Shown here: piece after piece, positions 1 through 8,146 of the stretch
Numbering within the stretch: the first letter of the stretch is position 1
Layout of the letters: every line of letters begins with the position of its first letter
Assembly (NCBI GenBank): GCA_024697625.1
Contig: JAILFJ010000063.1
Span: 1 to 33,241, forward strand
Source of the DNA: Oscillospiraceae bacterium
Lineage (GTDB): Bacteria; Bacillota; Clostridia; Oscillospirales; Oscillospiraceae
Length of the DNA: 33,241 nt
Direction of reading: 5' to 3'
Translations under genes and position numbers: made by a program
The notes under the pieces: generated by a model
The model's database searches: none
What the model was told of the DNA's origin: nothing
The model's input: only the letters and a program-made list of their open reading frames with translations

Positions 1-210
1 AGCTTCAGCACACAAGCGAAGTCATGATCTATATGTCTGTTCTGACACAAAACTTGCAGAAGAGGTTGCGGCTTCTTTTGCGCACATTTTTCAGGTTTTA
101 CTTTGAACCGCAAATACAGCTGCTTGTGCAGTAGTCACTAAATACTTTTTTTCAGATCGAGTGTAAGATCTGCTCTCAGTTCCCGTGATACAGGATGTAA
201 GGGAAAGGAA
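1..210. other. Upstream non-coding region, left window edge
   Basis: I see no convincing gene here. A plus-strand frame open from base 1 stops at bases 25-27 and could be the last few codons of a gene cut by the window edge, but eight residues are not enough to name it. A small GAAG/CTTC hairpin near 60-85 followed by T-rich sequence could be a weak terminator. I could not find a clear sigma-A promoter for the sigma-factor gene that follows; a promoter read by the ECF factor itself is possible. Confidence 0.4.
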
Positions 211-777
211 GTGACGCAATTGGAGGACTGCAGCATCGTAAGCCTGTTTACAGAGCGCTCTGAACAGGCAATCGAAGAACTGAACCGAAAATACGAACCG
301 GTCATAAAGAAAATCGTGGCTAATATCCTCAGCAACCGGCTGGATGTTGAAGAATGTGTGAACGATACTTACCTGAGAGTCTGGAACAGCATTCCGCCTC
401 AGAAGCCGGACCCTCTTGTGAGTTATGTCTGCAAAATCGCCCGCAATCTGGCTCTGGACCGTTATCGGGCCAACCGTGCTGAGAAGCGCGGCGGAAATTT
501 CGACCTGATTCTGGACGAGATGGAGGAATGCATTCCTTCCGGGATGGATGTGGAAACGGAATATGACGCAAAGGAACTGACGGCGGCCATCAACCGCTTT
601 CTCTCCGGTCTCAGTCGTGACGACCGTTTTCTTTTCGTACGGCGCTACTGGTACGGCGACTCCATAAGCGATCTGGCCACCATGACAGACGGCAATGGCA
701 ATCGGATTTCCGTCCGTCTTTTCCGCCTCAGAGAAAAGCTGAAAAAAACATTGTTGAAGGAGGGTTTCCTGACATGA
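211..777 (+). CDS. ECF-type RNA polymerase sigma factor
   Basis: 188-residue sigma-70 family protein of the extracytoplasmic-function type, which would direct RNA polymerase to a small regulon. Region 2 spans roughly residues 20-85: it has the DVEECVNDTYLRVWNSI segment typical of region 2.2 and the ARNLALDRYR segment of region 2.4. A region 4-like helix-turn-helix lies at about 125-180 (the FLFVRRYWYGDSISDLA segment). There is no region 1.1 or 3, as expected for ECF factors. The start is GTG at 211 with AAGGGAAAGGA just upstream. The stop codon overlaps the next ATG (ATGA at 774-777), so translation of the two genes is probably coupled. That arrangement, with a membrane protein downstream, is classic for a sigma/anti-sigma pair. 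The inducing signal is unknown. Confidence 0.88.
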   Translation: MTQLEDCSIVSLFTERSEQAIEELNRKYEPVIKKIVANILSNRLDVEECVNDTYLRVWNSIPPQKPDPLVSYVCKIARNLALDRYRANRAEKRGGNFDLILDEMEECIPSGMDVETEYDAKELTAAINRFLSGLSRDDRFLFVRRYWYGDSISDLATMTDGNGNRISVRLFRLREKLKKTLLKEGFLT

Positions 778-1370
778 AACAGGAGCTTCTGTTAAAGGCC
801 TTCGGGGATCTGGATGATAAATATATTGCAGAAGCCAGCCGTCCTGTTCCCGGGGACGTTTCATTCGGTCCGGGAAGAAACGGATCCAGAAAGAAGAGGC
901 GTACCTTCGCGCTTGCCCTGGCAGCGGCACTGACGATTGCCCTTGGAGTATCTGCTTATGCGGGACGCGTCCTCTTCGGATGGGGCGGCAATATGGAGAT
1001 CCGGGCATCAAAAACAGACCGCGGCGTCGAGACGAATGTCTATGTCCACACCGAGAACCTGACGGAACCCGTAAGCTTTGAAGACGGACGTATGTTTTTT
1101 ATCGTCAACGATGAGCATATTGACATCACCGACCGGGTCTCTGAGACACAGCCGTTTATTTATCAGTTTGCCGACGACGCCGGTGTCGTCCACTATTGGA
1201 TCGTCGGAAAGAACGGTCCCGAGCCGGAGCACTACGGCTTTGCGGAGTATCTCCATCCCTCGGACGAAGATTGGACTGCCGGTTATGTCGCCCGCACAAA
1301 CAACAACGAAGCACCGTGGCTCTACCGGGCCTGGGAGGAGCTCGGCTTTGACTTTCAGCATGCCGACTGA
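774..1370 (+). CDS. Putative membrane anti-sigma factor
   Basis: 198-residue protein with a cytoplasmic N-terminus (about 40 residues ending in the basic RKKRR), one transmembrane helix at about 44-64 and an extracytoplasmic domain of about 130 residues. The size, topology and 4-base overlap with the sigma gene suggest that it holds the sigma factor inactive until an envelope signal arrives. I see no HxxxCxxC zinc anti-sigma motif, so it is not a ZAS-domain protein. It resembles the DUF4179-type proteins that follow Clostridial ECF genes, but I cannot confirm family membership by eye. The extracytoplasmic part is rich in acidic and aromatic residues. The anti-sigma role is inferred from context. 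Confidence 0.65.
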   Translation: MKQELLLKAFGDLDDKYIAEASRPVPGDVSFGPGRNGSRKKRRTFALALAAALTIALGVSAYAGRVLFGWGGNMEIRASKTDRGVETNVYVHTENLTEPVSFEDGRMFFIVNDEHIDITDRVSETQPFIYQFADDAGVVHYWIVGKNGPEPEHYGFAEYLHPSDEDWTAGYVARTNNNEAPWLYRAWEELGFDFQHAD

Positions 1371-1388
1371 GAACATAGCGAAAATCGC

Positions 1389-1417
1389 TTGACAGATTAA
1401 AATTATTATGATATCAT
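1389..1417 (+). promoter_or_regulatory. Sigma-A promoter of SPFH-RHH operon
   Basis: A consensus -35 box TTGACA (1389-1394) is separated by exactly 17 bp from TATCAT (1412-1417). The -10 box lies inside the palindromic operator at 1403-1433, so a protein bound there should block polymerase. Confidence 0.72.
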
Positions 1418-1433
1418 TTTGATATCATAATAA
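1403..1433. promoter_or_regulatory. Double palindrome, probable RHH operator
   Basis: Two perfect 14-base arms (1403-1416 and 1420-1433) flank a 3-base centre. Each arm also contains the self-palindromic octamer TGATATCA (1409-1416 and 1420-1427), repeated 11 bp apart, about one helical turn. Ribbon-helix-helix repressors such as Arc and MetJ bind tandem sites with this geometry, and an Arc-like RHH protein is the second gene of the operon. Autorepression is the simplest reading. It could also form an RNA hairpin, but it lies too close to the promoter and has no T-tract, so a terminator is unlikely. Confidence 0.7.
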
Positions 1434-1450
1434 GAAAGGTCGCTGCTGTG

Positions 1451-2452
1451 ATGAAAGAAATCGTTCTGAACAATCGTAAAAATGGCATGACAATGATGTT
1501 TCTCTTCATTATACTCTATGTCATCGCCGTACTCCTGCTGATAACCGGAAATCCGCTTTTGTTTTGTGTCGGGATCATCTGGAGCTGCATCGGCTGGATT
1601 CCGTTTCTGGGTCTGAAGGTAATCAAGCCGCAGGAAGCACTGGTACTGACGCTCTTCGGAAAATACATCGGTACACTGAAGGATGAGGGTTTTTATTTCG
1701 TGAATCCTTTCTGCGTTGCAGTGAATCCCGCCGCAAAAACGAAGCTCAATCAGAGCGGAGACGTCGACAGCGGGAGCGGCAGCACCGTAGCTGCGATGCT
1801 CTCCGGAAAGTCCGCTTCCATGACGGCTGAAACCACCAGCAAAAAAATCTCCCTGAAGGCAATGACCCTCTCCAACAGCCGTCAGAAGATCAACGACTGT
1901 CTCGGAAACCCCGTTGAGATCGGTATCGCCGTCATCTGGCGCGTGACCGATACGGCAAAAGCTGTCTTCAACGTCGATAACTATAAGGAATATCTCTCCC
2001 TGCAGTGCGACAGCGCTGTCCGGAATATTGTCCGCCTCTACCCCTATGATGTGGCCCAGGGTGTGGACACCACCGGCGACGGGATTGCGGACGAAGGCAG
2101 TCTGCGCGGTTCCAGCGAGCTGGTTGCACAGCGGATCCGGGACGAGATACAGAAGAAGGTGGAAGACGCCGGCATCGAGATTCAGGAAGCAAGGATCACC
2201 TATCTTGCCTATGCACCCGAGATCGCTGCGGTCATGCTCCAGAGGCAGCAGGCCTCTGCGATCATTGATGCCAGAAAAATGATCGTTGACGGGGCAGTCG
2301 GCATGGTCGAGATGGCGCTGGACCGGCTGGCGGAAAACCATGTGGTTGACCTGGACGAAGAGAGAAAGGCAGCCATGGTCTCCAATCTTCTGGTTGTTCT
2401 GTGCGGCAACCAGAATGCGCAGCCCGTCGTAAACTCCGGCAGCCTCTACTGA
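1451..2452 (+). CDS. SPFH/band-7 domain membrane protein
   Basis: About 333 residues. Two hydrophobic segments at the N-terminus (about 14-33 and 36-53) anchor it in the membrane. The SPFH/band-7 domain follows, beginning at [16 protein letters not shown] and running to about residue 250, with the [20 protein letters not shown] helix typical of stomatin/prohibitin-like proteins. Family members oligomerise in the membrane and organise microdomains or tune proteases. ATG at 1451 and GTG at 1448 are both possible; AAGAAAGG at 1432-1439 is 8 bases from the GTG and 11 from the ATG. I chose the ATG. The stop is one base from the ATG of the RHH gene. The C-terminus is short, without a long coiled coil. 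Confidence 0.88.
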   Translation: MKEIVLNNRKNGMTMMFLFIILYVIAVLLLITGNPLLFCVGIIWSCIGWIPFLGLKVIKPQEALVLTLFGKYIGTLKDEGFYFVNPFCVAVNPAAKTKLNQSGDVDSGSGSTVAAMLSGKSASMTAETTSKKISLKAMTLSNSRQKINDCLGNPVEIGIAVIWRVTDTAKAVFNVDNYKEYLSLQCDSAVRNIVRLYPYDVAQGVDTTGDGIADEGSLRGSSELVAQRIRDEIQKKVEDAGIEIQEARITYLAYAPEIAAVMLQRQQASAIIDARKMIVDGAVGMVEMALDRLAENHVVDLDEERKAAMVSNLLVVLCGNQNAQPVVNSGSLY

Positions 2453-2453
2453 G

Positions 2454-2657
2454 ATGGCGGACTCGGGAAAGAAACAGATTCCGCTCAGGGTTTCACCAAA
2501 GCTTTATGAAGCACTGGCGTCCTGGGCGGAGGATGACTTCCGCTCTTTGAACGGGCAGATAGAATATCTGCTGACTGAGTGCGTCAGGCAGAGAAAAAAG
2601 AACGGAAAATACGTTTCCGATGAGATCGACCTGCCGATTGAGCTGGACATATCCTGA
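2454..2657 (+). CDS. Arc-like ribbon-helix-helix DNA-binding protein
   Basis: 67 residues. The segment [20 protein letters not shown] followed by [18 protein letters not shown] has the strand-helix-helix pattern of the Arc/MetJ superfamily: an N-terminal beta strand with alternating polar side chains for base contacts, then two helices ending in a basic tail. It probably acts as a dimer. It is the second gene of the SPFH operon, one base after the previous stop, and the double palindrome ahead of the operon is its likely operator. The acidic C-terminal stretch after residue 55 is not part of the fold. No toxin-like partner is visible, so I do not read this as a toxin-antitoxin pair. Confidence 0.82.
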   Translation: MADSGKKQIPLRVSPKLYEALASWAEDDFRSLNGQIEYLLTECVRQRKKNGKYVSDEIDLPIELDIS

Positions 2658-2773
2658 GCATACCGGACTCCCGTCAAGACCTCTCTCAGGGCAGCATAGC
2701 AACAGAGAGTTGCTTTCCTCTCCGGAGCACAGGTGTTATAGTGTCCACAAGACCACGATCAGGAGGAAACGAC

Positions 2774-3541
2774 ATGGAAATAAAGGATGTGCTGAAGAAT
2801 CTGAGAGAGTCCAACAACCTGACGCAGGACCAGATGGCAGATCGCGTTATGGTGACCCGCCAGGCGGTAAGCCGCTGGGAAAACGGTGAGACTCAGCCCA
2901 GTACGGATACCCTGAAGATTCTTTCAAAGGAATTCAACATTTCAATCAATACCCTTCTCGGTTCACCGAGGCATCTGATCTGTCAGTGCTGCGGGATGCC
3001 GCTGGGCGAGGATGAGATGATCAGCAAGGAATCCGACGGCAGCTTCAATGAGGACTACTGTAAGTGGTGTTATGCTGACGGTACCTACACCTATGATGAT
3101 ATGGACAATCTGATCGACGTCTGTGTCGGTCACATGGTAAGCGATCAGTACACCGAGGAACAGGCCCGGGCTTATATGAAACAGATTCTGCCCGGACTGG
3201 ATTACTGGAAGAGATTTGAAGAACTCAGTGATCACGGCCAATTCGCCAAATTCAAAAAACAGCTGATCGAAGAGATCAATGAGCTGCAGATCGAAGGGAT
3301 GCCGAAGGTCGAAAAGCTGAATGCCCTCGTTGGGAAATATGTAAATCTCGAATATCGGCTTCCCAACGGTATGAAGGTAAAATTCCTGGATGATCGAAAA
3401 ACCTATCTGGGGAATCAGTTGGAATCAGAGTTTGGCGGAGAACGGTGCTTTGGAGTTCTGGCCGATATGGATTTCATCCTGATCTGTACCTATGAGAAGG
3501 AGGGCGCCAATCCCGAGCTTCTCCTTTACAGAAAAAGATAG
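2774..3541 (+). CDS. XRE-family regulator with zinc ribbon
   Basis: 255 residues. Residues about 5-60 are a Cro/C1-type helix-turn-helix (LTQDQMADRVMVTRQAVSRW, then NGETQPSTDTL). Residues about 68-150 match the putative zinc-ribbon family zf_ribbon_2: CQCCGMPL near 70-77 and CKWC at 96-99 supply four or five cysteines, followed by helical sequence containing a YWKRFE motif. The C-terminal third is an uncharacterised domain of mixed charge. ATG 2774 is chosen because AGGAGG at 2761-2766 sits 7 bases upstream; the longer open frame begins before that ribosome binding site. It is a stand-alone gene ending at a strong terminator. The zinc ribbon might sense metal or redox state, but the target is unknown. 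Confidence 0.83.
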   Translation: MEIKDVLKNLRESNNLTQDQMADRVMVTRQAVSRWENGETQPSTDTLKILSKEFNISINTLLGSPRHLICQCCGMPLGEDEMISKESDGSFNEDYCKWCYADGTYTYDDMDNLIDVCVGHMVSDQYTEEQARAYMKQILPGLDYWKRFEELSDHGQFAKFKKQLIEEINELQIEGMPKVEKLNALVGKYVNLEYRLPNGMKVKFLDDRKTYLGNQLESEFGGERCFGVLADMDFILICTYEKEGANPELLLYRKR

Positions 3542-3558
3542 CGGAAAACTCCGCAATC

Positions 3559-3610
3559 CACAGAAAAAGCATCTCCTCTCCGTCTATGAAGAAGAGATGC
3601 TTTTTCTGTG
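3559..3610. terminator. Bidirectional intrinsic terminator
   Basis: A perfect 17-bp inverted repeat (3559-3575 and 3594-3610) contains an A-run in the left arm and a T-run in the right arm, so it can end transcription from either side. It lies between the convergent XRE gene and TIR-LRR gene. The right arm abuts the stop codon of the minus-strand gene. Confidence 0.88.
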
Positions 3611-5116
3611 CTAATCTTCGATGTACAAATCAATTTTGCTTCCATCCAGGGCGGAACGGAGAGCCGCCTCCATGGTGGCATCCCCATATACTGTCTTCAG
3701 GACAGGCAGCCCGGCGAGCGGACTCCAATCCAGGGTCTCCCCTGTCCGTATCAGTGAAACGGTCGTCAGGCCGGAAAAATCCTCCAGATTTCTCGTGTTG
3801 TTGAGCTTGCAGTCAGACAGCCGCATACTCACCAGCCTCCATTCCCGGTCGAAGCTGTAAAAAAACTGGCCTCTCAGATCGCAGTCGTACAGCGAAATAT
3901 TTGTGAGACTGCTCAGTCCGAAAACAACCTTCATCTCCTCAAGGCTGAGATCGGACAGCGAGACCTCTGCCAGCTTCAGAAGCGGTTTTACCGCAGAGAG
4001 ATCGGATACAAAACAGCCGTAGAGGCTGAGCTCCCGCAGCTCAAGGCAGTGATCGAGGTCCCCGAGTTTCCGCAACGGGCAATCCAGTACATTCAGTTCC
4101 CGAAGCTGCGTAAGCCTGCCGATTCCCTGCAGACTTGTGATGTCGCAGCTATGGATCGTCATGATTTCAATCCTGCAGGGGGGCAGGGTCTCCAGGGAGG
4201 AGAGCGCCTGATCCTCCAGAAACAGGTATTCCAGATTTGGAAAGCAGCGGAGATCTGACAGATCCTGAAGTTCGCCCTGGTGTTCCGTCTCCGGCAGGGC
4301 CCCTCGGTCAAAAGCGCATCTGTCTCCCCGAACATGCAGCTCTGTAATCCCGGAGAGATCCAGAACCGAAACAGGTCCCTCTTCAATGCCGGTGTAGGCT
4401 CGTGCTGCTTTTTCCAGGACAGCATCGTGCCACAGGATTTCCGTCGTTTCGGGAAGCTGTTCCGGGATCTCTGCCTGAGCGCGCCGGTTGATCAGCCGTG
4501 GAATCAGGCCGGTAGACCAGCCGACAATCCCGAGCACCAGAGCAGTGACAGTCAAAACCGACGCAAGGATCACGGACACGATCCGACGCCGCTTTTTTCG
4601 TCTGCGCTCCGCATAGATATCGACAGGAACCGCTGCCTTCTTTTTCTTCTTCGGCCTGTTTTCCTTCGGCTCCGGTCCGTCTGCATCCTGCAGATCTTCG
4701 CCAAGCTGCGGTGCGCCGAAGAGCTTCTCCTCAAAGACCTGATCCGACATGCTGTATTTCATCAGGGCGAAGATATTGCCGATCTGCATCTCCATCCCGG
4801 GCGTCAGGCTGGTCTCTTCCAGAAATACATTAATGAGCGGGATCTTCTTTGTCAGCGCATAGTGCATCTCCTTCCGACAGTTGTCAGAGCGTATATAAGC
4901 GTTGGAAAGAAATGCGATCATCAGACCCGCGCCGGCAAGGTGCGAAGCAATGTATTCCGGCCACTCACTGCCGACCTCAACGCCTCCGTCATACCATACC
5001 CGGCAGCCGCGTTCACAGAGCAATTCGGCCACCTGCATCACAGCAGGCGAATTGGCATGCGCATAGCTGATAAAGATATAGGGTTTCCCGCCCTCATAAA
5101 CCGGTATATTCCCCAC
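3611..5116 (-). CDS. TIR domain - transmembrane - leucine-rich-repeat protein
   Basis: 501 residues with three parts. Residues about 11-135 form a TIR domain: it opens with YIFISYAH, and SDNCRKEMHYAL carries Cys80 and Glu83, where NAD-cleaving TIR domains have their catalytic glutamate. A lysine-rich linker (about 150-178) precedes one transmembrane helix (about 179-200). From about 240 to the end there are 20-24-residue leucine-rich units in the internalin style, such as LTQLRELNVLDCPLRKLGDL and LELRELSLYGCF. The TIR domain should face the cytoplasm and the repeats the outside, a receptor-like topology reminiscent of Toll-like receptors in reverse order. The start is GTG with AAGGAG 8 bases upstream. 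It is monocistronic with its own promoter. Signalling, NAD depletion during defence and scaffolding are all possible. Confidence 0.85.
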   Translation of the reverse strand: MGNIPVYEGGKPYIFISYAHANSPAVMQVAELLCERGCRVWYDGGVEVGSEWPEYIASHLAGAGLMIAFLSNAYIRSDNCRKEMHYALTKKIPLINVFLEETSLTPGMEMQIGNIFALMKYSMSDQVFEEKLFGAPQLGEDLQDADGPEPKENRPKKKKKAAVPVDIYAERRRKKRRRIVSVILASVLTVTALVLGIVGWSTGLIPRLINRRAQAEIPEQLPETTEILWHDAVLEKAARAYTGIEEGPVSVLDLSGITELHVRGDRCAFDRGALPETEHQGELQDLSDLRCFPNLEYLFLEDQALSSLETLPPCRIEIMTIHSCDITSLQGIGRLTQLRELNVLDCPLRKLGDLDHCLELRELSLYGCFVSDLSAVKPLLKLAEVSLSDLSLEEMKVVFGLSSLTNISLYDCDLRGQFFYSFDREWRLVSMRLSDCKLNNTRNLEDFSGLTTVSLIRTGETLDWSPLAGLPVLKTVYGDATMEAALRSALDGSKIDLYIED

Positions 5117-5160
5117 GAATGCTGCTCCTTTGGACCGTTATTCTGTGCAGGATCTATTCT

Positions 5161-5189
5161 ATTCTACACGTTTTTACAAAATATTTCAA
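5161..5189 (-). promoter_or_regulatory. Sigma-A promoter of TIR-LRR gene
   Basis: On the minus strand, TTGAAA (5184-5189) and TAGAAT (5161-5166) are separated by 17 bp, 45 bases upstream of the GTG start. The boxes are close to consensus, so the gene is probably expressed under ordinary growth conditions. Confidence 0.72.
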
Positions 5190-5240
5190 CCTTCGGGCGG
5201 ATCTGCACAGGAGCCTGTGTCTGTTTTATAGGTTACGGGC

Positions 5241-5285
5241 AAAAAGGATTTGAGCGTCGTCTGAGAGTATCAAGCCGACGCTCAA
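5241..5285 (-). terminator. recA intrinsic terminator
   Basis: A perfect 10-bp stem (5250-5259 with 5276-5285) is followed on the minus strand by TCCTTTTT. It lies 61-106 bases beyond the recA stop and separates recA from the TIR-LRR promoter. Confidence 0.8.
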
Positions 5286-5346
5286 GTATCCAGTCCACAC
5301 GATCATATCAGGCGATGATAAAGATCCGCCGCTGTTCTGCTCCTTA

Positions 5347-6462
5347 TCACCCCTGGTCAAAGTCCGCCGCAGAGATATCCACAGAGGCGATTTCCGGTTT
5401 CGCCGCCGCCCGCTGTGCCCGCTGCGGAGAAAGCTTCCAGGCGTTCTCGCGGACCTGTGCTTCGATCCGGTCACAGATCTCCGGATTGTCCTTCAGGTAC
5501 TGCTTGACGCCGTCCCTGCCCTGAATCCGGTTGCCCTCGACCGTAAACCATGCGCCGCCCTTATCGATGATCTCCAGTCTGACTGCCATGTCGATGATCT
5601 CACCGATCTTTGAGATTCCCTCGCCGTACATGATGTCAAACTCCGCTTCCTTGAACGGGGGGGCGACCTTGTTCTTCACCACCTTGACCCGCGTGTGGTT
5701 CCCCACGACCTCACCGCCGGCTTTCAGGGATTCCACCCGACGGACATCCAGACGGACGGAGGCGTAGTACTTGAGAGCCATGCCTCCCGGCGTGGTCTCC
5801 GGGTTTCCGTACATGACGCCGATCTTCTGACGAAGCTGGTTGATAAAGATGACCGTGCAGTTGTTCTTGGAGATTGCCCCGGCGAGCCTCCGCATTGCCT
5901 GGGACATCAGGCGGGCCAGTACTCCCACCACGGAGTCGCCGATCTCTCCCTCCAGTTCGGTCCTCGGAATCAGCGCAGCCACCGAGTCAACCACCACGAC
6001 ATCCACCGCGCCGGAACGCACCAGGGATTCGCAGATGTCGAGTGCCTGCTCGCCGGTGTCCGGCTGAGAGATCAGGAGCTCGTCAATGTTGACGCCGAGC
6101 GCCTGTGCATAGGCAGGCTCCAGCGCGTGCTCGACATCAATGTATGCGGCTGTGCCATTCTGCTTCTGCGCGGAGGCAACGACATGCAGCGCAAGTGTCG
6201 TCTTGCCGGAGGCCTCAGGTCCGTAGATTTCCACAATACGACCCTTCGGAACACCGCCAATTCCCAGGGCGAGGTCCAGTGTAAGGGAACCTGTGGAGAG
6301 TGCCTCGACATTCACGGGGATATCGTCCCCCAGGCGCATGATCGTGCCCTTGCCATAGTCCCGTTCGATCTTCTTCAGGACGGTTTCCAGTGCCTGCTTT
6401 CTCTCGTCCGGCGCACCGCCTTTTGTGACAGGGGTAACCGGAACCTTTTTCTTCTCTGCCAT
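5347..6462 (-). CDS. recA: Recombinase RecA
   Basis: 371 residues, the usual length for RecA. It polymerises on single-stranded DNA, drives strand exchange in homologous recombination and stimulates LexA self-cleavage. Walker A is GPEASGKTT (81-89), [10 protein letters not shown] is Walker B, and [19 protein letters not shown] covers the loop L2 region. The acidic C-terminal tail ends in [10 protein letters not shown]. One oddity: in loop L1, the usual GDSHVG or GDSHMG reads GDSVVG (175-180), replacing the nearly invariant histidine with valine. GAAGGAGATATAG gives a good ribosome binding site. The gene starts 21 bases after the WYL-exonuclease stop and has no promoter of its own that I can see, so it is probably co-transcribed from 8147-8175. 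I see no LexA box nearby. Confidence 0.98.
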   Translation of the reverse strand: MAEKKKVPVTPVTKGGAPDERKQALETVLKKIERDYGKGTIMRLGDDIPVNVEALSTGSLTLDLALGIGGVPKGRIVEIYGPEASGKTTLALHVVASAQKQNGTAAYIDVEHALEPAYAQALGVNIDELLISQPDTGEQALDICESLVRSGAVDVVVVDSVAALIPRTELEGEIGDSVVGVLARLMSQAMRRLAGAISKNNCTVIFINQLRQKIGVMYGNPETTPGGMALKYYASVRLDVRRVESLKAGGEVVGNHTRVKVVKNKVAPPFKEAEFDIMYGEGISKIGEIIDMAVRLEIIDKGGAWFTVEGNRIQGRDGVKQYLKDNPEICDRIEAQVRENAWKLSPQRAQRAAAKPEIASVDISAADFDQG

Positions 6463-6483
6463 TTCTATATCTCCTTCACTTTA

Positions 6484-8118
6484 TTATTTTTCTCTTTTAT
6501 CCTCTTCGGTGTGAGGGTAATAGCGAACACCTTCTATCCGCTTTCCGTTCACACCGTACTTCTCCCGGTATCCGAAGAGATTGACGTATGAGAGCAGGTC
6601 ATCTTTCTCCGCCGCCATCGCCCCTGTGACCTCCATCAGAGCCTGGGCGTCCTCCATCGCGCGGTGCGAATTCTTTCCGTCTACCTGATAATGCACGATC
6701 GCGTCCGACAGTCTGTGCGGCGCTGATGCCCGTTCCCGGTAGACCGTCAATGCATCCAGATAGTCCAGATCCGGAAAGTCCTCGCCGCATTCCCTCGCGA
6801 GCCGATGCAGAAAGGAGACGTCGAACTGCGCGTTGTAGGCGATGAGCAGCGTCTTCGGATCCAGAAGGCTTCGGAACCGCTCATACATTTCTCTCCTGTC
6901 GATCCCCGTGCTGCACATCTCATCTGTGATACCTGTTATCTGGACCAGTTCTTCCGGAATTGTCACTCCTTCCGGCAGACGGACAAAGAAGCGGTCGCTT
7001 AAAACGGTCCCGTCCGCGCGGATCCTGATTGCGGCAAATTCCGTAATATGGTCGGTCTCCGTGTCAAAGCCGGTTGTCTCGGTATCCACAAAGAGGATGC
7101 TGTCGTATACGTCCAGAACCCTGCCGAAGCGGGAGGCGGGATAAAGACGAAGTACGGACGCCAGATGCGCTCTCATACTGTCAGCTGCGCTCTGCGGCTC
7201 CAGAATCCGTATTCTGTCTCCGAAACCGGCCACCCAGCCGAAGAACCGAACGCTTACCGTAACATTTGCCGTTACGGTGAAGTGATCTTCGTCATACATA
7301 ATCAGCATCGCGTCCTTCCCGAACTGATCCACTGCAACACCGGCGAGGCCGTTCTCGAAGCAGAGCTTCACACGCTGGGTTTCCCCCGAAAACATGCCGA
7401 AGTGCGAGTCTGTATAAGCTGCCATGTTCAGCTTCCGATAATCGTCTGCGCCCTCCCGTTTTCGGTCCGTAACCCGAATCTCCAGCATCTTGTCCACACG
7501 AAAATGCTTCATGCTGCCGTCTTCGTATGCCAGCAGATAGTAGTTCTCATTGTCCAGCAGGAGTGCCCAGGGACTCACGGTATAACGCGCACCGCCCCGG
7601 CGGAGGACCCGTTCCTTTCTGGCGTTCCATGTAAAATAGCGGAACATGATACGGCAGTCAGACTCGATGGCGCTGTTGATTCTGTCCACGTTGCTGAAAA
7701 CGGATTCGTTCATGGTTTTGATTCTGCCGCGGACCCATACCTGACGCCGGAGCTGCTTTGCCTGGCTTTTGCTGCCGAGGTTCTCTATCCTTCTGATCAG
7801 ATTCAGCGATTTGTCCTCTGTGATGAACTTCGAAGACTGTACCGCATCTACCAGAAGTCTGAGCTCAGAGGGCTCGAAAGTCCGTTTTCCGATATAATAA
7901 CCGGTCACCCTTCCCATCCGGACAGTCTGTACGTCCACTTCACAGCTGCGCAGAAACTCCAGATCTTCGTAGATTCCCTTCCGTTCGGCTGAAATATCGT
8001 TCTGATCAAGATATTCCAGAATCTGTTCCATGGTCGCCGGGTGGTCGGCATCGGTATATTCGTTCAGAAAACGCTGAAGAAAAAGGAGCTTTCCTCTCTG
8101 GTTTTTCCCTCTCGGCAT
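6484..8118 (-). CDS. WYL-domain regulator fused to DEDDh 3'-5' exonuclease
   Basis: 544 residues. Residues 1-80 form a winged-helix-like N-terminus, and about 145-215 form a WYL domain (MFRYFTWNARKERVL; SPWALLLDNENYYLLAYEDG). A WCX extension follows to about 325. From about 340, an exonuclease of the DnaQ/PolC-epsilon type is fused on: FVDTETTGF gives Asp345 and Glu347, YNAQFDVSFL gives Asp433, and HRAMEDAQAL gives His485 and Asp490, so all five DEDDh residues are present. WYL proteins bind nucleic acid or nucleotide ligands and often regulate DNA-damage or defence genes. The start ATG at 8118 follows GAGGTGA and lies downstream of a promoter; the longer frame starts inside that promoter. It sits directly ahead of recA in one operon. 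A role in DNA repair is inferred. Confidence 0.85.
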   Translation of the reverse strand: MPRGKNQRGKLLFLQRFLNEYTDADHPATMEQILEYLDQNDISAERKGIYEDLEFLRSCEVDVQTVRMGRVTGYYIGKRTFEPSELRLLVDAVQSSKFITEDKSLNLIRRIENLGSKSQAKQLRRQVWVRGRIKTMNESVFSNVDRINSAIESDCRIMFRYFTWNARKERVLRRGGARYTVSPWALLLDNENYYLLAYEDGSMKHFRVDKMLEIRVTDRKREGADDYRKLNMAAYTDSHFGMFSGETQRVKLCFENGLAGVAVDQFGKDAMLIMYDEDHFTVTANVTVSVRFFGWVAGFGDRIRILEPQSAADSMRAHLASVLRLYPASRFGRVLDVYDSILFVDTETTGFDTETDHITEFAAIRIRADGTVLSDRFFVRLPEGVTIPEELVQITGITDEMCSTGIDRREMYERFRSLLDPKTLLIAYNAQFDVSFLHRLARECGEDFPDLDYLDALTVYRERASAPHRLSDAIVHYQVDGKNSHRAMEDAQALMEVTGAMAAEKDDLLSYVNLFGYREKYGVNGKRIEGVRYYPHTEEDKREK

Positions 8119-8146
8119 CTCGGTCACCTCGCTCCGCCCGTTCTCT

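Noticed and set aside
91..1011. Long minus-strand open frame over the sigma-factor and anti-sigma genes
   Set aside because: It runs antisense to two genes with clear domains and coupled starts, has no ribosome binding site, and its translation has no recognisable domain.
1403..1433. The palindrome as a transcription terminator of the anti-sigma gene
   Set aside because: There is no T-tract on the plus strand, the stem is AT-rich, and it overlaps the -10 box of a good promoter, so an operator is the better reading.
2454..2657. RHH protein as the antitoxin of a toxin-antitoxin pair
   Set aside because: Its neighbours are a 333-residue SPFH protein and an XRE regulator; neither resembles a RelE, MazF or PIN toxin.
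5347..8118. LexA (SOS) box ahead of recA or the WYL gene
   Set aside because: I looked for a GAAC-n4-GTTC type element in the upstream regions and found none. Absence by eye is weak evidence.
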